Source of the DNA: Gordonia asplenii
Lineage (GTDB): Bacteria; Actinomycetota; Actinomycetes; Mycobacteriales; Mycobacteriaceae
Assembly: GCF_012933505.1 (NCBI RefSeq)
Contig: NZ_JABBNB010000021.1
Location: 51,723 to 115,722, forward strand
Direction of reading: 5' to 3'
DNA length: 64,000 nt
Within the stretch, counting starts at the first letter, position 1, and the number at the start of each line of letters is the position of its first letter. Position numbers and translations under genes: made by a program. The notes below the pieces were generated by a model, which did not search any database, was not told the DNA's origin, and saw nothing but the letters and a program-made list of their open reading frames with translations. Shown here piece by piece: positions 41,787 to 50,664 of the stretch.

Positions 41787-42359
41787 ATGGCGGTACGCAT
41801 GAGCGGCGTCGAGCGACGCGCGCAAGTCTTGAAGTTCGCCGCGGACGAGTTCGCCGCGCACGGACTGCATGGGGCGTCGACGGAGACGATCGCTCGCTCG
41901 GCAGGGATCACCCAGGCGTACATCTTTCGGATGTTCGGCACCAAGAAGGCACTGTTCCTCGAACTGGTGGGCGCCGCGTTCGCACGCCTCACCGACGCGA
42001 TGGTGACCGCCGCCGACGATCAGACGGGTCTGCACGCGCTCGCACTGATGGGCGGCCAATACTACGACCTGCTCACCGACCGAACGCAGCTTCTCCTTCA
42101 GCTGCAGGGGCTCGCCGCATGCGGCGACGTCGAGGTTCGCGATGCCGTGCGAGCCAGTTTCGCCGCGATGTGGGACGCCGTCGCCCAGGCCACCGGGCTC
42201 GACCCGGTGACCGTCAAGTCATTCCTCGCATTCGGCATGTTGCTCAACGCGGGAGCCGCGCTCGACGTCGAAGACCTCGCCGACGACTGGGCCCGCGGGG
42301 TTCGCACCCGAATCAACACCGGGTTGTTCGAACACATCACCACCGACACGAACCGATGA
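41787..42359 (+). CDS. TetR/AcrR-family repressor of adjacent MFS exporter
   Basis: 190 residues. Helix-turn-helix: 'RRAQVLKFAADEFAAHGLHG', 'IARSAGITQAYIFRMFGTKK'. The sensor domain is typical ('QLLLQLQGLAACGDVEVRDA'). An almost perfect 29-bp palindrome sits just upstream. Its stop codon lies in a 14-bp tandem duplication that also carries the start of the MFS gene. The pairing with an exporter suggests control by an exported compound (inference). Confidence 0.9.
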   Translation: MAVRMSGVERRAQVLKFAADEFAAHGLHGASTETIARSAGITQAYIFRMFGTKKALFLELVGAAFARLTDAMVTAADDQTGLHALALMGGQYYDLLTDRTQLLLQLQGLAACGDVEVRDAVRASFAAMWDAVAQATGLDPVTVKSFLAFGMLLNAGAALDVEDLADDWARGVRTRINTGLFEHITTDTNR

Positions 42360-42375
42360 GGACGAACCGATGAGG
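42348..42375 (+). repeat. 14-bp tandem duplication at TetR-MFS junction
   Basis: ACGAACCGATGAGG is repeated at 42348-42361 and 42362-42375. The first copy holds ATGA with the TetR stop (42357-42359) and the second holds the MFS ATG (42370). A start at 42356 reads five codons and stops at 42371-42373, overlapping the MFS ATG. Confidence 0.85.
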
Positions 42376-43764
42376 ACCGGCCCGACGGTCGGCTCCCCTA
42401 CCCGGCACCTCGGCCCAGCGCTCGTGACAGTGGCGTTTCTGGGTGCGGTGATCGGCGGTGTCGGCGCGCCGCTCATCACATCGGTAGCGCTCGACCTGCA
42501 CATACGGCTCGACGCCGCGCAATGGACGCTCACCGCGACGCTGTTCGCGGGCGCCGTCTCCGCGCCCGTTCTGGGCCGACTCGGGAGCGGCTCACACCGG
42601 CGTTCGACGGTCCTGGTCACCCTGGCACTCGTCGCGCTCGGCGGACTCCTCACCGCGATCCCACTGCCGTTCGGGGTGCTGCTGTTCGGCCGGGCGCTCC
42701 AAGGGCTGGGACTCGGCGTCATTGCGCTGCTGATGAGCATCGCGCGCGACTATCTGCCGACTGAACGCGCACAGTCGGTCATCGCCACGATTTCGGTGGC
42801 CGGCACCGTTGGAATCGGCGTGGCCTATCCGCTGATGGGGTTGCTCGACCAGGTCGCCGGACTCCGCGTCGCCTATTCCGTCGGATTTCTGCTGTCGCTG
42901 ACCGCCGTTGCGATCGCATGGCGGACCGTGCCCGCCGACACTCCCCGACCGACGCCCAGACTCGACGTCCCCGGAGCGCTTCTGCTCGGGCTCGGCATAC
43001 TGGGCATCCTGCTCGCCGTCGCCCAGCCGGCGGTCTGGCAGACGCCCTACCTGGGAATTTCGGTGGTCGTTCTCACAGCTGCGACATTGACGTTCTGGGT
43101 CATCGTCGAGCGTCGCGCCACGGCTCCCCTCGTTGATCTCCGTCTGTTCATGCGTGGCGGTGTGCTTCGCGCGAACGCCGCGATGCTCACCGCCGGCGCG
43201 GGAATGTACCTGCTGTTCTCGCTTCTTACCCGTTATGTGCAGACCCCGGTCGACGCGGGCTACGGATTCGGGCTCTCGGGAGTGGTCGCAGGTGCGGCAC
43301 TCATCCCCTTCTCCGTGCTGGGCTTCGTCGGCGGGCGACTCACTCCGCAGCTCGCCGCCCGGACCACCGCGCAAGCGACGTTCACCGTCTACGCCGGCTT
43401 CGTCATCGTCGCCGCTACCGTCTTCGCCATCGCACCCGTATCACTCGCCGCGACGCTGGCCGCCATGGCAGTCCTCGGGTTCGGGGTCGGCGGTGCGTCG
43501 GCGATCATGCCCAGACTGGTGCTCGACGCCGTGCCTCGCGCGGAGACCGCCAGCGTCTTAGCCATCAACCAGATCGTCCGAACCGTCGGTTTCAGCATCG
43601 GCAGCGCACTGGCCGGGCAACTGCTCGCCGCCGCCACTCCGACCGCGGCGATCTTTCCCGGCCAGCACGGCTACACGATCGCCGCATGGTGCGTCCTGCC
43701 CCTGCTCGCGCTGAGTGCGGCGATCATTCTCACCGGCACGTCGATAAGCGAATCGGTGCCCTAG
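42370..43764 (+). CDS. MFS transporter, DHA2-like 14-helix exporter
   Basis: 464 residues with about 13-14 hydrophobic segments. 'APLITSVALDLHIRLDAAQW' then 'TLTATLFAGAVSAPVLGRLG' is the N-terminal DHA signature, and 'GRALQGLGLGVIALLMSIAR' the loop region before helix 5. It is proton-driven efflux by family. It lies directly downstream of the TetR gene in the same operon, the classic repressor-exporter pair. Substrate not predictable. Confidence 0.9.
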   Translation: MRTGPTVGSPTRHLGPALVTVAFLGAVIGGVGAPLITSVALDLHIRLDAAQWTLTATLFAGAVSAPVLGRLGSGSHRRSTVLVTLALVALGGLLTAIPLPFGVLLFGRALQGLGLGVIALLMSIARDYLPTERAQSVIATISVAGTVGIGVAYPLMGLLDQVAGLRVAYSVGFLLSLTAVAIAWRTVPADTPRPTPRLDVPGALLLGLGILGILLAVAQPAVWQTPYLGISVVVLTAATLTFWVIVERRATAPLVDLRLFMRGGVLRANAAMLTAGAGMYLLFSLLTRYVQTPVDAGYGFGLSGVVAGAALIPFSVLGFVGGRLTPQLAARTTAQATFTVYAGFVIVAATVFAIAPVSLAATLAAMAVLGFGVGGASAIMPRLVLDAVPRAETASVLAINQIVRTVGFSIGSALAGQLLAAATPTAAIFPGQHGYTIAAWCVLPLLALSAAIILTGTSISESVP

Positions 43765-43850
43765 CCCGACCGCACCATTCCGCGACTGAGCCAATGCCCG
43801 TGTGGCACAGTCGAAGTCGACGCCAACGCCGCCGAGAACAGGATCACACC

Positions 43851-44423
43851 ATGACCGAGCTCCCCATCAGCCGCTTCTCCATCCCCGACCTCGCCGACGT
43901 TCCCGACGATGTCCGCGCCCGCATCCTGGAAGTGCAGGAGAAGTCCGGCTTCATTCCGAATGTCTTCCTGGTGCTGGCTCGACGCCCGGATGAATTCCGG
44001 GCATTCCTCGCCTACCACGACGCTTTGATGGACAAGCCGGGCAACTTGACCAAAGCCGAGCGCGAGATGATCGTCGTAGCTACTTCGAGTCCCAATCAAT
44101 GCCAGTATTGCGTGGTGGCGCACGGCGCCATCCTGCGAATTCGTGCCAAGAATCCACTCATCGCCGACCAGATATCGTCCAATTACCGCAAAGCCGACAT
44201 AACCCCACGACAACGCGCAATGCTCGACTTCGCCGTGAAAGTCTCCCAAGCCGCCTACGACGTCAACGACGCCGATTACGCCATTCTTCAACAGCACGGC
44301 TTCACCGAGGAGGATGCCTGGGACATCGCGTCGATATCCGGATTCTTCGGATTCTCCAATCGCATCGCCAATGCCGCCGACATCCGGCCGAATGCCGAGT
44401 TCTATGGGATGGGCCGCGGCTGA
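43851..44423 (+). CDS. AhpD-like peroxidase-related protein (carboxymuconolactone decarboxylase fold)
   Basis: 190 residues. 'SSPNQCQYCVVAHGAILR' near residue 85 contains the CxxC and His of AhpD-type alkylhydroperoxidases, preceded by 'NLTKAEREMIVVATS'. This is the 'peroxidase-related enzyme' subgroup with a longer N-terminus ('SRFSIPDLADVPDDVRARIL'). The ATG at 43851 gives the standard N-terminus. It probably reduces peroxides through a thiol cycle. It stands between the MFS and ABC genes, with a 118-base gap to the latter. Confidence 0.88.
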   Translation: MTELPISRFSIPDLADVPDDVRARILEVQEKSGFIPNVFLVLARRPDEFRAFLAYHDALMDKPGNLTKAEREMIVVATSSPNQCQYCVVAHGAILRIRAKNPLIADQISSNYRKADITPRQRAMLDFAVKVSQAAYDVNDADYAILQQHGFTEEDAWDIASISGFFGFSNRIANAADIRPNAEFYGMGRG

Positions 44424-44541
44424 AACGCAGTCCCGACAGCGTCGGAAACACTCCCACCGACACCGCACCCGACGGACAGCGAATGCCAAGGTCGGCGCCG
44501 GAGACTGTCTATATCACCGACACCGGCAGCGAGGACAGCCC

Positions 44542-45468
44542 ATGATCGAAGTCGACCATCTCTGCAAACGTTACGGAAAGTCGCTCGCCGTCGACGACGT
44601 CACCTTCACCGTGCGACCAGGCATGATCACCGGATTCCTCGGCCCCAACGGCGCCGGAAAATCGACGACGATGCGGATGATCCTCGGCCTCGACCAGCCG
44701 ACGTCGGGCACGGTCCTCATCAACGGCCGCCGCCTTCGTGACTCGCCCGCGCCCATGGCCGAAATCGGCGCACTGCTCGACGCCAGGGCCGTCGACAAGG
44801 GCCGCAGCGCGCGAAATCATCTGCGGCAATTGGGCGCACTCATCGGCGTCGACGACCGACGGGTCGACGACGTGCTAGCGACGGTGGGACTGTCCGATGT
44901 CGCCGACCAAGCCGCCGGCTCCTTCTCACTCGGCATGGGTCAGCGACTCGGCATCGCGGCGGCGCTGCTCGCCGACCCCGCCGTGGTCCTCCTCGACGAA
45001 CCCGTCAACGGCCTCGACCCCGACGGAATCCGTTGGCTCCGAACATTTCTGCGGACACTTGCCGACGACGGGCGGGCGGTGTTCCTGTCGTCGCATCTGA
45101 TGAGCGAGATGGAACTCACCGCAGACCACCTGATCATCATCGGCCGCGGCCGTCTCCTCGCCGACGTCGCCATGACCGACTTCATCGATCAGGCCTCCAC
45201 CGGTCACGTCGAGGTGAGCACACCGCGTGCGAACCTGCTCGCCGAGGTCCTCGCCGCCGACGACGTCACGATCACGAAGATCGACGACGTGACGCTCGGC
45301 GTCGTGGGGCGTCCCGCCGCGGCCATCGGCGCGATCTCGTTGGCGCACAACATCGTTCTGCACAGTCTGACCGCCAGACAACCGTCGCTGGAGGAGGCGT
45401 ACATGGCGCTCACCGGCGACGCCGCCGAGCATCGGGCCCGCCCAACTGTCTTGGAGAACGCGGCATGA
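44542..45468 (+). CDS. ABC exporter ATP-binding protein
   Basis: 308 residues. Walker A 'GFLGPNGAGKSTTMRMIL' near residue 35, signature 'GSFSLGMGQRLGIAAALL' near 135, Walker B 'VVLLDEPVNGLDPDGI' near 155, H-loop 'AVFLSSHLMSEMEL'. The signature reads 'LGMGQ' instead of LSGGQ, as in many CcmA/DrrA-type exporters. It overlaps the permease gene by ATGA, so the two form one transporter. Possible roles are drug or lipid export. Confidence 0.92.
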   Translation: MIEVDHLCKRYGKSLAVDDVTFTVRPGMITGFLGPNGAGKSTTMRMILGLDQPTSGTVLINGRRLRDSPAPMAEIGALLDARAVDKGRSARNHLRQLGALIGVDDRRVDDVLATVGLSDVADQAAGSFSLGMGQRLGIAAALLADPAVVLLDEPVNGLDPDGIRWLRTFLRTLADDGRAVFLSSHLMSEMELTADHLIIIGRGRLLADVAMTDFIDQASTGHVEVSTPRANLLAEVLAADDVTITKIDDVTLGVVGRPAAAIGAISLAHNIVLHSLTARQPSLEEAYMALTGDAAEHRARPTVLENAA

Positions 45469-46292
45469 CCACGATTACCCGACGCAGGCCGACGACCGTG
45501 CACGAGACCACACCCACACCCGCTCCGACGAATCGCTCGACGACGTTCCGCCGCGTCCTGCGCTCCGAGCGACTCAAACTGACCACGCTGACCTCGACCT
45601 GGGTCACGCTCGCGTCGGTGTTCGCCTCGCTGGTCGGCATCGCGGTAATCAGTGCCGCCGCCACATCAACCAGTGCCCAGTCGACGGACACCGTGGCCGT
45701 CGTCCTGAACGGGTCGATGCTGGCCATGCTGATCGTCGGGGTGTTCGGTGTCGTGACGGGGTCGCGTGAGTTCAGCACGTCGATGATCCGCACGACGCTG
45801 GCCGCGGTGCCGACGCGTCTGCCGGTGCTGTGGGCGAAGTTCGCCGCGTTCATCGCCTTCGTCCTGCCGACGTCGGCCGCCGCCACGGTGATCGCCTACC
45901 TCGCGGGCAGTGTCGTGCTGCAGTCCAAAGCCGTCGACATCGCCTCGCTCACCGACCCGTCGGCCATCCGCGCAGTCCTCGGCACCGCCCTCTACATCAC
46001 GGGAGTCGGCGTCATCGGCATCGCACTCGGCGTTCTTCTGCGCTCGTTGGGCGCCGCGATCGGCATGCTGACCGCAACGCTGATCGTGGTACCGGTCATC
46101 GCGAAAGTCCTTCTGCCGCATAGCTGGTCGTCGGCGCTGAACTACCTGCCGTCCAACGCGGCAGCGTCGTTCACGACATTCGCGCCGACGTCGAGCCAAC
46201 TCTCGCCCACCACCGGCGCGGTTGTGTTCGCCTCCTGGACCGCGATCGGCGTCATCGGTGCGGCCGTGGCGTTGCGGGTGCGCGACGTCTGA
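45465..46292 (+). CDS. ABC-2-type permease partner
   Basis: 275 residues. After a Thr/Arg-rich N-terminus ('TTITRRRPTTVHETTPTPAP') come 'FRRVLRSERLKLTTLTSTWV' and six hydrophobic helices, ending 'AIGVIGAAVALRVRDV'. The 'RSERLKL' start and 'REFSTSMIRTTLAAVPTR' loop are usual for NatB/DrrB-type permeases. Start ATG 45465 overlaps the ATPase stop. It is expected to form a heterotetramer with the ATPase. Confidence 0.9.
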   Translation: MTTITRRRPTTVHETTPTPAPTNRSTTFRRVLRSERLKLTTLTSTWVTLASVFASLVGIAVISAAATSTSAQSTDTVAVVLNGSMLAMLIVGVFGVVTGSREFSTSMIRTTLAAVPTRLPVLWAKFAAFIAFVLPTSAAATVIAYLAGSVVLQSKAVDIASLTDPSAIRAVLGTALYITGVGVIGIALGVLLRSLGAAIGMLTATLIVVPVIAKVLLPHSWSSALNYLPSNAAASFTTFAPTSSQLSPTTGAVVFASWTAIGVIGAAVALRVRDV

Positions 46293-46316
46293 GATCGGGC
46301 CAACTATGCTTCAACC

Positions 46317-47273
46317 GTGCCGACCGTCGCCGAGCGTATGGAACGACGTCAAGTCCCCCTCTACCTCGTCGCGATCGGTGCGGGCGGCATCGTCGGAATC
46401 ACATTGCCCGACGCCGCGCCGACGCTGGCCCACGCGATCAATCCGACTCTCGCCGCGCTGCTGTATGTCACCTTCCTGCAGGTGCCGGCCGCGGCGCTGC
46501 TGACGGCGATCAAGAACGGGCGCTTCATCGCGATTCTGCTCGCGCTCAACTTCCTCATCGTTCCCCTCGTCGTAGCGGTACTGGCCGAATTCCTCCCCAG
46601 CGACCAGTCTGTGCGCATCGGCGCCCTCCTCGTTCTCCTGTGTCCCTGCATCGACTACGTGGTCGTGTTCAGTGGACTGGCCGGCGCCGACAGTCGCCGC
46701 CTCCTGGCGGCCACACCGGTTCTGCTCATCGCGCAGACGGCGCTGCTCCCCCTATACCTGTACTTCTTCCTCGGCTCCGACCTCGCCGCCATCGTCGACG
46801 TCGGGCCGTTCGTCGAGGCCTTCGCGGTTCTGATCGTCCTTCCACTCGTACTCGCCTGGGCGACGCAGTGGTGGTCGGCGGCGCACCGCAGCGGCACGCA
46901 TTTCGTCGGCGCGGCGGGCACGTCGATGGTTCCGCTGATGATGGTGGTGCTCGCGGTGGTCGTCGCCTGCCAACTGCCCCGCATCGGCTCGTCGTGGTCG
47001 ACGGTCCTTGCGGTCGCCCCGGTGTACGTCTGCTTCCTCGTCGTCATGCCGGTGCTGGGCGATCTGATCTCGCGGCGCGCGGGCTTCGACGCCGCCGCTC
47101 GCCGCGCCGTCGTCTTCTCCGGCGCGACTCGCAACTCGCTCGTCGTCCTCCCCCTTGCGCTGTCCCTTCCACCGGGCTTCGATCTAGCCGGTGCGGTCGT
47201 CGTGACGCAGACTCTGGTCGAGGTGATCGGGATGGTCGTGTACGTACGTGTCATTCCCAAAGTCATAGTGTGA
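46317..47273 (+). CDS. BASS-family transporter, ACR3/arsenic-resistance-like
   Basis: 318 residues, about 10 hydrophobic helices. 'LLCPCIDYVVVFSGLAGADS' near residue 110 sits where ACR3 arsenite exporters carry their Cys, and 'FSGATRNSLVVLPLALSLPP' resembles the second conserved core of bile-acid:sodium symporter-type proteins. GTG start after the ABC permease, with a 24-base gap, so cotranscription is possible. No arsR or arsenate reductase is nearby; another anion or organic acid remains possible. Confidence 0.82.
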   Translation: MPTVAERMERRQVPLYLVAIGAGGIVGITLPDAAPTLAHAINPTLAALLYVTFLQVPAAALLTAIKNGRFIAILLALNFLIVPLVVAVLAEFLPSDQSVRIGALLVLLCPCIDYVVVFSGLAGADSRRLLAATPVLLIAQTALLPLYLYFFLGSDLAAIVDVGPFVEAFAVLIVLPLVLAWATQWWSAAHRSGTHFVGAAGTSMVPLMMVVLAVVVACQLPRIGSSWSTVLAVAPVYVCFLVVMPVLGDLISRRAGFDAAARRAVVFSGATRNSLVVLPLALSLPPGFDLAGAVVVTQTLVEVIGMVVYVRVIPKVIV

Positions 47274-47389
47274 TAACGCGAATAGATTCGTGCGACGAAG
47301 CAATTAGCCGTTCTATTCAAGAGTCGGAATAGCAGATCGCAGATAGCCAATTCAGGCTGCGAATAGAACACGAAAACGGGAGACGATTG

Positions 47390-47405
47390 GTCACGTCTTG
47401 GTGAC
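47390..47405. promoter_or_regulatory. GTCAC-n6-GTGAC inverted repeat upstream of TNT toxin gene
   Basis: A perfect 5-bp inverted repeat with a 6-base spacer lies about 80 bases upstream of the toxin ATG in the 209-base promoter region. It could be an operator; no matching regulator is known here. Confidence 0.35.
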
Positions 47406-47482
47406 ATCGTCACTCCCGTCACAGTGGTTTCGCTACTGTTGCACCACCCAAATCGGGAAAACTACGTCCGAAAGGCGCGGGT

Positions 47483-48172
47483 ATGAACCGTCGCTCGGTC
47501 CTTGTCCTGTTCTCCGTCGTGGTCGCATTCTTCGGCGGCAGTTCGATAGCTTCAGCCGCACCACCGTCACTCGACTTCGGCAGCCTCGGTGGAATCATCA
47601 GTCCCCTGCAACATGGCTGCTCGACGGACTTGTACAAGGCCGGTGACTGGCGAATGGGTGCGAAGATACTGGCCACCGCAGCTCCGGTCGGCCCGCAGGT
47701 CGCCGGCTACGACCGACTCGGCGGGTCCAAAGATGCCGACACCTTTCTCGAAACCTGGTGGAATCCGAACGAGAAACCAGAGACGTGGAAATGGCCCGCT
47801 CAGGACGGATTCAAGATCGTCAACGGTCACGCGGTAAAGCGGATTTCGACTCTGAAAGTCGGCACTCGAATCGACCGATACGGCGGCGAAACGGGCAATT
47901 TCTTCGCGCCCGAAGGTGCAAGTTACACTTCGCGCGCATTGCCGCCCGCCAATCTCAGCAATGTCGAATCGTGCAACTATCACATCTATGAAGTCATCAA
48001 ACCGATGAAGGTGTACCGCGGTCCCATCGCCCCGTGGTTCGGCCAACGGGGCGGCGCCACACAATTCCAGGCATCGCCGGTGCTCATCGATCCGGCTTCG
48101 GCGGACTGCGGCACGAAACTGAACGTAGAGTGGCTGAGTTGCGCCAAGTATCTGAAGGCCGTGTATCCGTAG
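47483..48172 (+). CDS. Secreted TNT-domain protein, predicted NAD glycohydrolase toxin
   Basis: 229 residues with a Sec signal ('VLVLFSVVVAFFGGSSIASA', cleavage near residue 26). From about residue 78 it follows the tuberculosis necrotizing toxin domain: 'LKVGTRIDRYGGETGNFFAP', 'EGASYTSRALPPANL', 'YHIYEVIKPMKVYRGPIAPW', 'FGQRGGATQFQ'. R132 and Q194 sit where TNT has catalytic Arg and Gln (alignment by eye). Four Cys (46, 164, 209, 220) could form disulfides in the exported form. Unlike CpnT there is no channel or WXG100 domain, so it is a small, freely secreted toxin. AAAGGCG precedes the ATG, and the candidate immunity gene starts 10 bases after the stop. Confidence 0.85.
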   Translation: MNRRSVLVLFSVVVAFFGGSSIASAAPPSLDFGSLGGIISPLQHGCSTDLYKAGDWRMGAKILATAAPVGPQVAGYDRLGGSKDADTFLETWWNPNEKPETWKWPAQDGFKIVNGHAVKRISTLKVGTRIDRYGGETGNFFAPEGASYTSRALPPANLSNVESCNYHIYEVIKPMKVYRGPIAPWFGQRGGATQFQASPVLIDPASADCGTKLNVEWLSCAKYLKAVYP

Positions 48173-48182
48173 GAGGTCACTT

Positions 48183-48617
48183 ATGGGTGAAGACGTGTTC
48201 GACGCCGCGCTGCGAGCCGCCATCGACGACGTCGCCGCTCGCCTGGGCGCCACGCCGGACGACGTTCCGACGCTGGGGTTTTCACGCGACGACGGCTCAG
48301 CGGCCTGTTGGCACGCGGCGGACGGGTGGCACGTCGGAACCCGCGAACGGGGGGCGGTGCTCGACGATCGACACACCACCGACCGGGATGTGTTCACGTC
48401 CTGGGTCGCGGCGTCGATCGCCGAGCGCGTCGCCGCTCGTCATCACTCGCCCGAGGACGACGACTATCGCCGCGCCGCATGGCGCGAGCAATACCGACTG
48501 CTCGCCGGACTGAATCACCAGTGGGCCGAGACGTGGCTCGCCGACACCCGCGCGACACTCATCGAATCCGGTGCGACACAATCGACCTTGGACAAGCTCC
48601 CGCACTCCGCCAGTTGA
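48183..48617 (+). CDS. Candidate immunity protein for the TNT toxin
   Basis: 144 residues, acidic and soluble, without a signal peptide. Family not recognised with certainty; 'YRRAAWREQYRLLAGLNHQW' then 'AETWLADTRATL' is a helical C-terminal end seen in small Imm-type proteins. An excellent GTAGGAGGT ribosome site and the 10-base spacing from the toxin gene indicate cotranscription. A cytoplasmic product directly behind a secreted NAD-consuming toxin is the expected layout for immunity (inference). Confidence 0.65.
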   Translation: MGEDVFDAALRAAIDDVAARLGATPDDVPTLGFSRDDGSAACWHAADGWHVGTRERGAVLDDRHTTDRDVFTSWVAASIAERVAARHHSPEDDDYRRAAWREQYRLLAGLNHQWAETWLADTRATLIESGATQSTLDKLPHSAS

Positions 48618-48960
48618 GCCGGGCCTCCCCGGTGGTTGAGCCGGGCCGCCTCTGCTGGTTGAGCCGGGCCCGACGAGCCTCCCCCCATCCGCTGGTTGAG
48701 CCGGGCCCGACGCGCCGTGCTGAGCGAGCGCAGCGAGCCGCTCCTCCGCTGGTTGAGCCGGGCCCGACGAGCGCAGCGAGACGCGCCCGTGTCGAAACCA
48801 TCGTGAGACGAGATGCCAACTGCTGCAAGGTGTTTGGTGCGCTGACATCGTCGGCGTGCGTGGTTTCGACACGGGCCTTCGCTAACGCTCCGGCCCGGCT
48901 CAACCAGCGGAGCCGCCCGGCTCAACGAGCGGGAGTCGCCAGGCTCAATCAGCGCAGTGG
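48611..48960. repeat. Array of GGTTGAGCCGGGC repeats with inverted partner, left of hydrolase gene
   Basis: Five forward GGTTGAGCCGGGC-type units (about 48613-48772) end in GTGTCGAAACC near 48790. After about 70 bases the sequence returns inverted: GGTTTCGACACGGGCCTTCG, then CCCGGCTCAACCAGCGG, then decayed copies. No gene lies in 48618-49051. The same inverted unit recurs at 50986. It resembles the intergenic palindromic repeats of Gordonia and relatives. Confidence 0.8.
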
Positions 48961-49051
48961 CCCAGGCCCACCCAGCGGTGTAGGCGCCCGAAGAGTATTC
49001 GGCGAGCCTAGACTGACGGTGCCCGCGCTCATTCATCGTCGAGGAAGATTA

Positions 49052-50659
49052 GTGCACTTTTCGCTCACGCAGCTGTTGGAAGCGTTTCCCGAGGACATGC
49101 TCGATCACACCCGCGCCTACTACGACACCAAGCAACCCGGCGCCGGACCGGCATCGCTGGACGAACTGCGCGAAGTCCGCGCAGCTAGGCAAGCATACAA
49201 GCGTGATGCGCGGGCGGTCACCGAGACCGCCGAGTACGACGGCCGAACTGTTCCGGTACGGATCTTCACTCCGGACCTCCCGCCACTGGGCGTGGTCCTC
49301 GACATCCCCGGCGGCGGTTTCTATCTGAGTTCCGACGGCCGACATGACTCGGTGAATCGGGAACTGGCAGGCACCGCGGGTGTCGCAGTCGTGAGCGTTG
49401 ACTACCGGCTCGCACCCGAATCACCGTGGCCCGCGGCACCCGAGGACTGTGAGACAGCGGCGCTCTGGCTGATCGACTCGGCCGCCGAACGGTTCGGCAC
49501 CGATCGACTCGTCGTCGGCGGCACCTCGGCAGGGGCCACACTCGCGCTGACGACCCTTCTTCGCCTGCGCGATCGCGGCCTCGTCGACGAATTCGCCGGT
49601 GCCGTCCTGCGATTCGGCACCTACGACCTCAGCGGCAGCACTCCCGCGGGCCGGCGCATCGCCGACGAGTACTTCCTCAGCGCGTACCTAGCCGACGCCG
49701 AAGACCGGACACTTCCTGACATCTCTCCCGTCTTCGCCGACCTGACCGGCCTGCCGCCGACGCTGCTCGTCGTCGGTGCCGACGACGTCCTCCTCGAGGA
49801 CAATATGGCGATGGCGTCGCGCCTGTCCGCGGCGCACAACGACGTGGACCTGCGCATCTATCCGCTGGCGCCGCATGGGTTCACCAGCCATCCCACATCG
49901 GTGGCCTACCAAGCGCGCGAGGATGTGGCGCAGTGGATCTCCGCCGCCGTCGCCGAGCCCGCGGGCGAGCCCTGGGACGACGAGTCGTTCACCGAAATGC
50001 GCGTCGCGGCCCGCACCGATCCGGCGAGACTCGTCGAATTGCTGTCCGACCGGTCACTTCATGACATCGCCCAACTCATCGGCGAGGCGGTGCTTCGCGC
50101 GCTGGACGCGAATATCCCGGCGGCGCATGAGTTGGCGACCCGCCTGGTGAAGACTCTCAACGCCCGACGCTGGGCAGGTGACGACGAGTTGTCCACCGCA
50201 GTCAACTCGGCGCTCGGCGTCGGACCGGCCCCGACGTTGCCGACAGCCAGGGTTGATCTCGAAGAATTGTCCGCCGCGCTTGAAGACGGGCGCGGTGAGG
50301 GCGGGCGCCTCAATGTGACCAACGGACTGCTGTGGCACGGCGACCCGAGCTACTACTCCGACGACGAGCTGCCAGATTTCGAGAGCGATGACTGGCTGTT
50401 CGTCGGCTCACTCGGATCCCGGGAGAGCTACCGCGACATGGAGATCTTCATCTCGTCGCTCACCGACGCCGACCTCGCCGCACAACTCGATCGCGCGATA
50501 ACCGGCAGGGGCGCATTCCGCCGCTTCAAGGACGTGCTCTTCGATCGCCCGGACGAACGCTTCGCCTATTACCTGCTGACCAACGAGCGCAAACGCGGCC
50601 GGGCACGCGAATGGCTCGCGTTCGTAGGTTACCGCGTCGCCCTCGAGCCCCCTGAGTGA
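49052..50659 (+). CDS. Alpha/beta-hydrolase (fold 3) fused to UPF0158-like domain
   Basis: 535 residues from GTG 49052 with GAGGAAG upstream; the frame to 48308 is shadow. Residues 1-300 form an HSL/acetyl-hydrolase type domain: oxyanion 'DIPGGGFYLSSDGRHD', 'VDYRLAPESPWPAAPED', nucleophile 'GGTSAGATLAL' (Ser), 'LLVVGADDVLLEDN' (Asp) and 'LAPHGFTSHP' (His). Residues 310-535 carry a second region ending 'GRGAFRRFKDVLFDRPDERF' then 'AYYLLTNERKRGRAREWLAF', the UPF0158 pattern. The hydrolase triad is complete. The fusion suggests the UPF0158 part modulates or targets the esterase (inference). Repeat arrays flank the gene on both sides. Confidence 0.82.
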   Translation: MHFSLTQLLEAFPEDMLDHTRAYYDTKQPGAGPASLDELREVRAARQAYKRDARAVTETAEYDGRTVPVRIFTPDLPPLGVVLDIPGGGFYLSSDGRHDSVNRELAGTAGVAVVSVDYRLAPESPWPAAPEDCETAALWLIDSAAERFGTDRLVVGGTSAGATLALTTLLRLRDRGLVDEFAGAVLRFGTYDLSGSTPAGRRIADEYFLSAYLADAEDRTLPDISPVFADLTGLPPTLLVVGADDVLLEDNMAMASRLSAAHNDVDLRIYPLAPHGFTSHPTSVAYQAREDVAQWISAAVAEPAGEPWDDESFTEMRVAARTDPARLVELLSDRSLHDIAQLIGEAVLRALDANIPAAHELATRLVKTLNARRWAGDDELSTAVNSALGVGPAPTLPTARVDLEELSAALEDGRGEGGRLNVTNGLLWHGDPSYYSDDELPDFESDDWLFVGSLGSRESYRDMEIFISSLTDADLAAQLDRAITGRGAFRRFKDVLFDRPDERFAYYLLTNERKRGRAREWLAFVGYRVALEPPE

Positions 50660-50664
50660 GCCGA

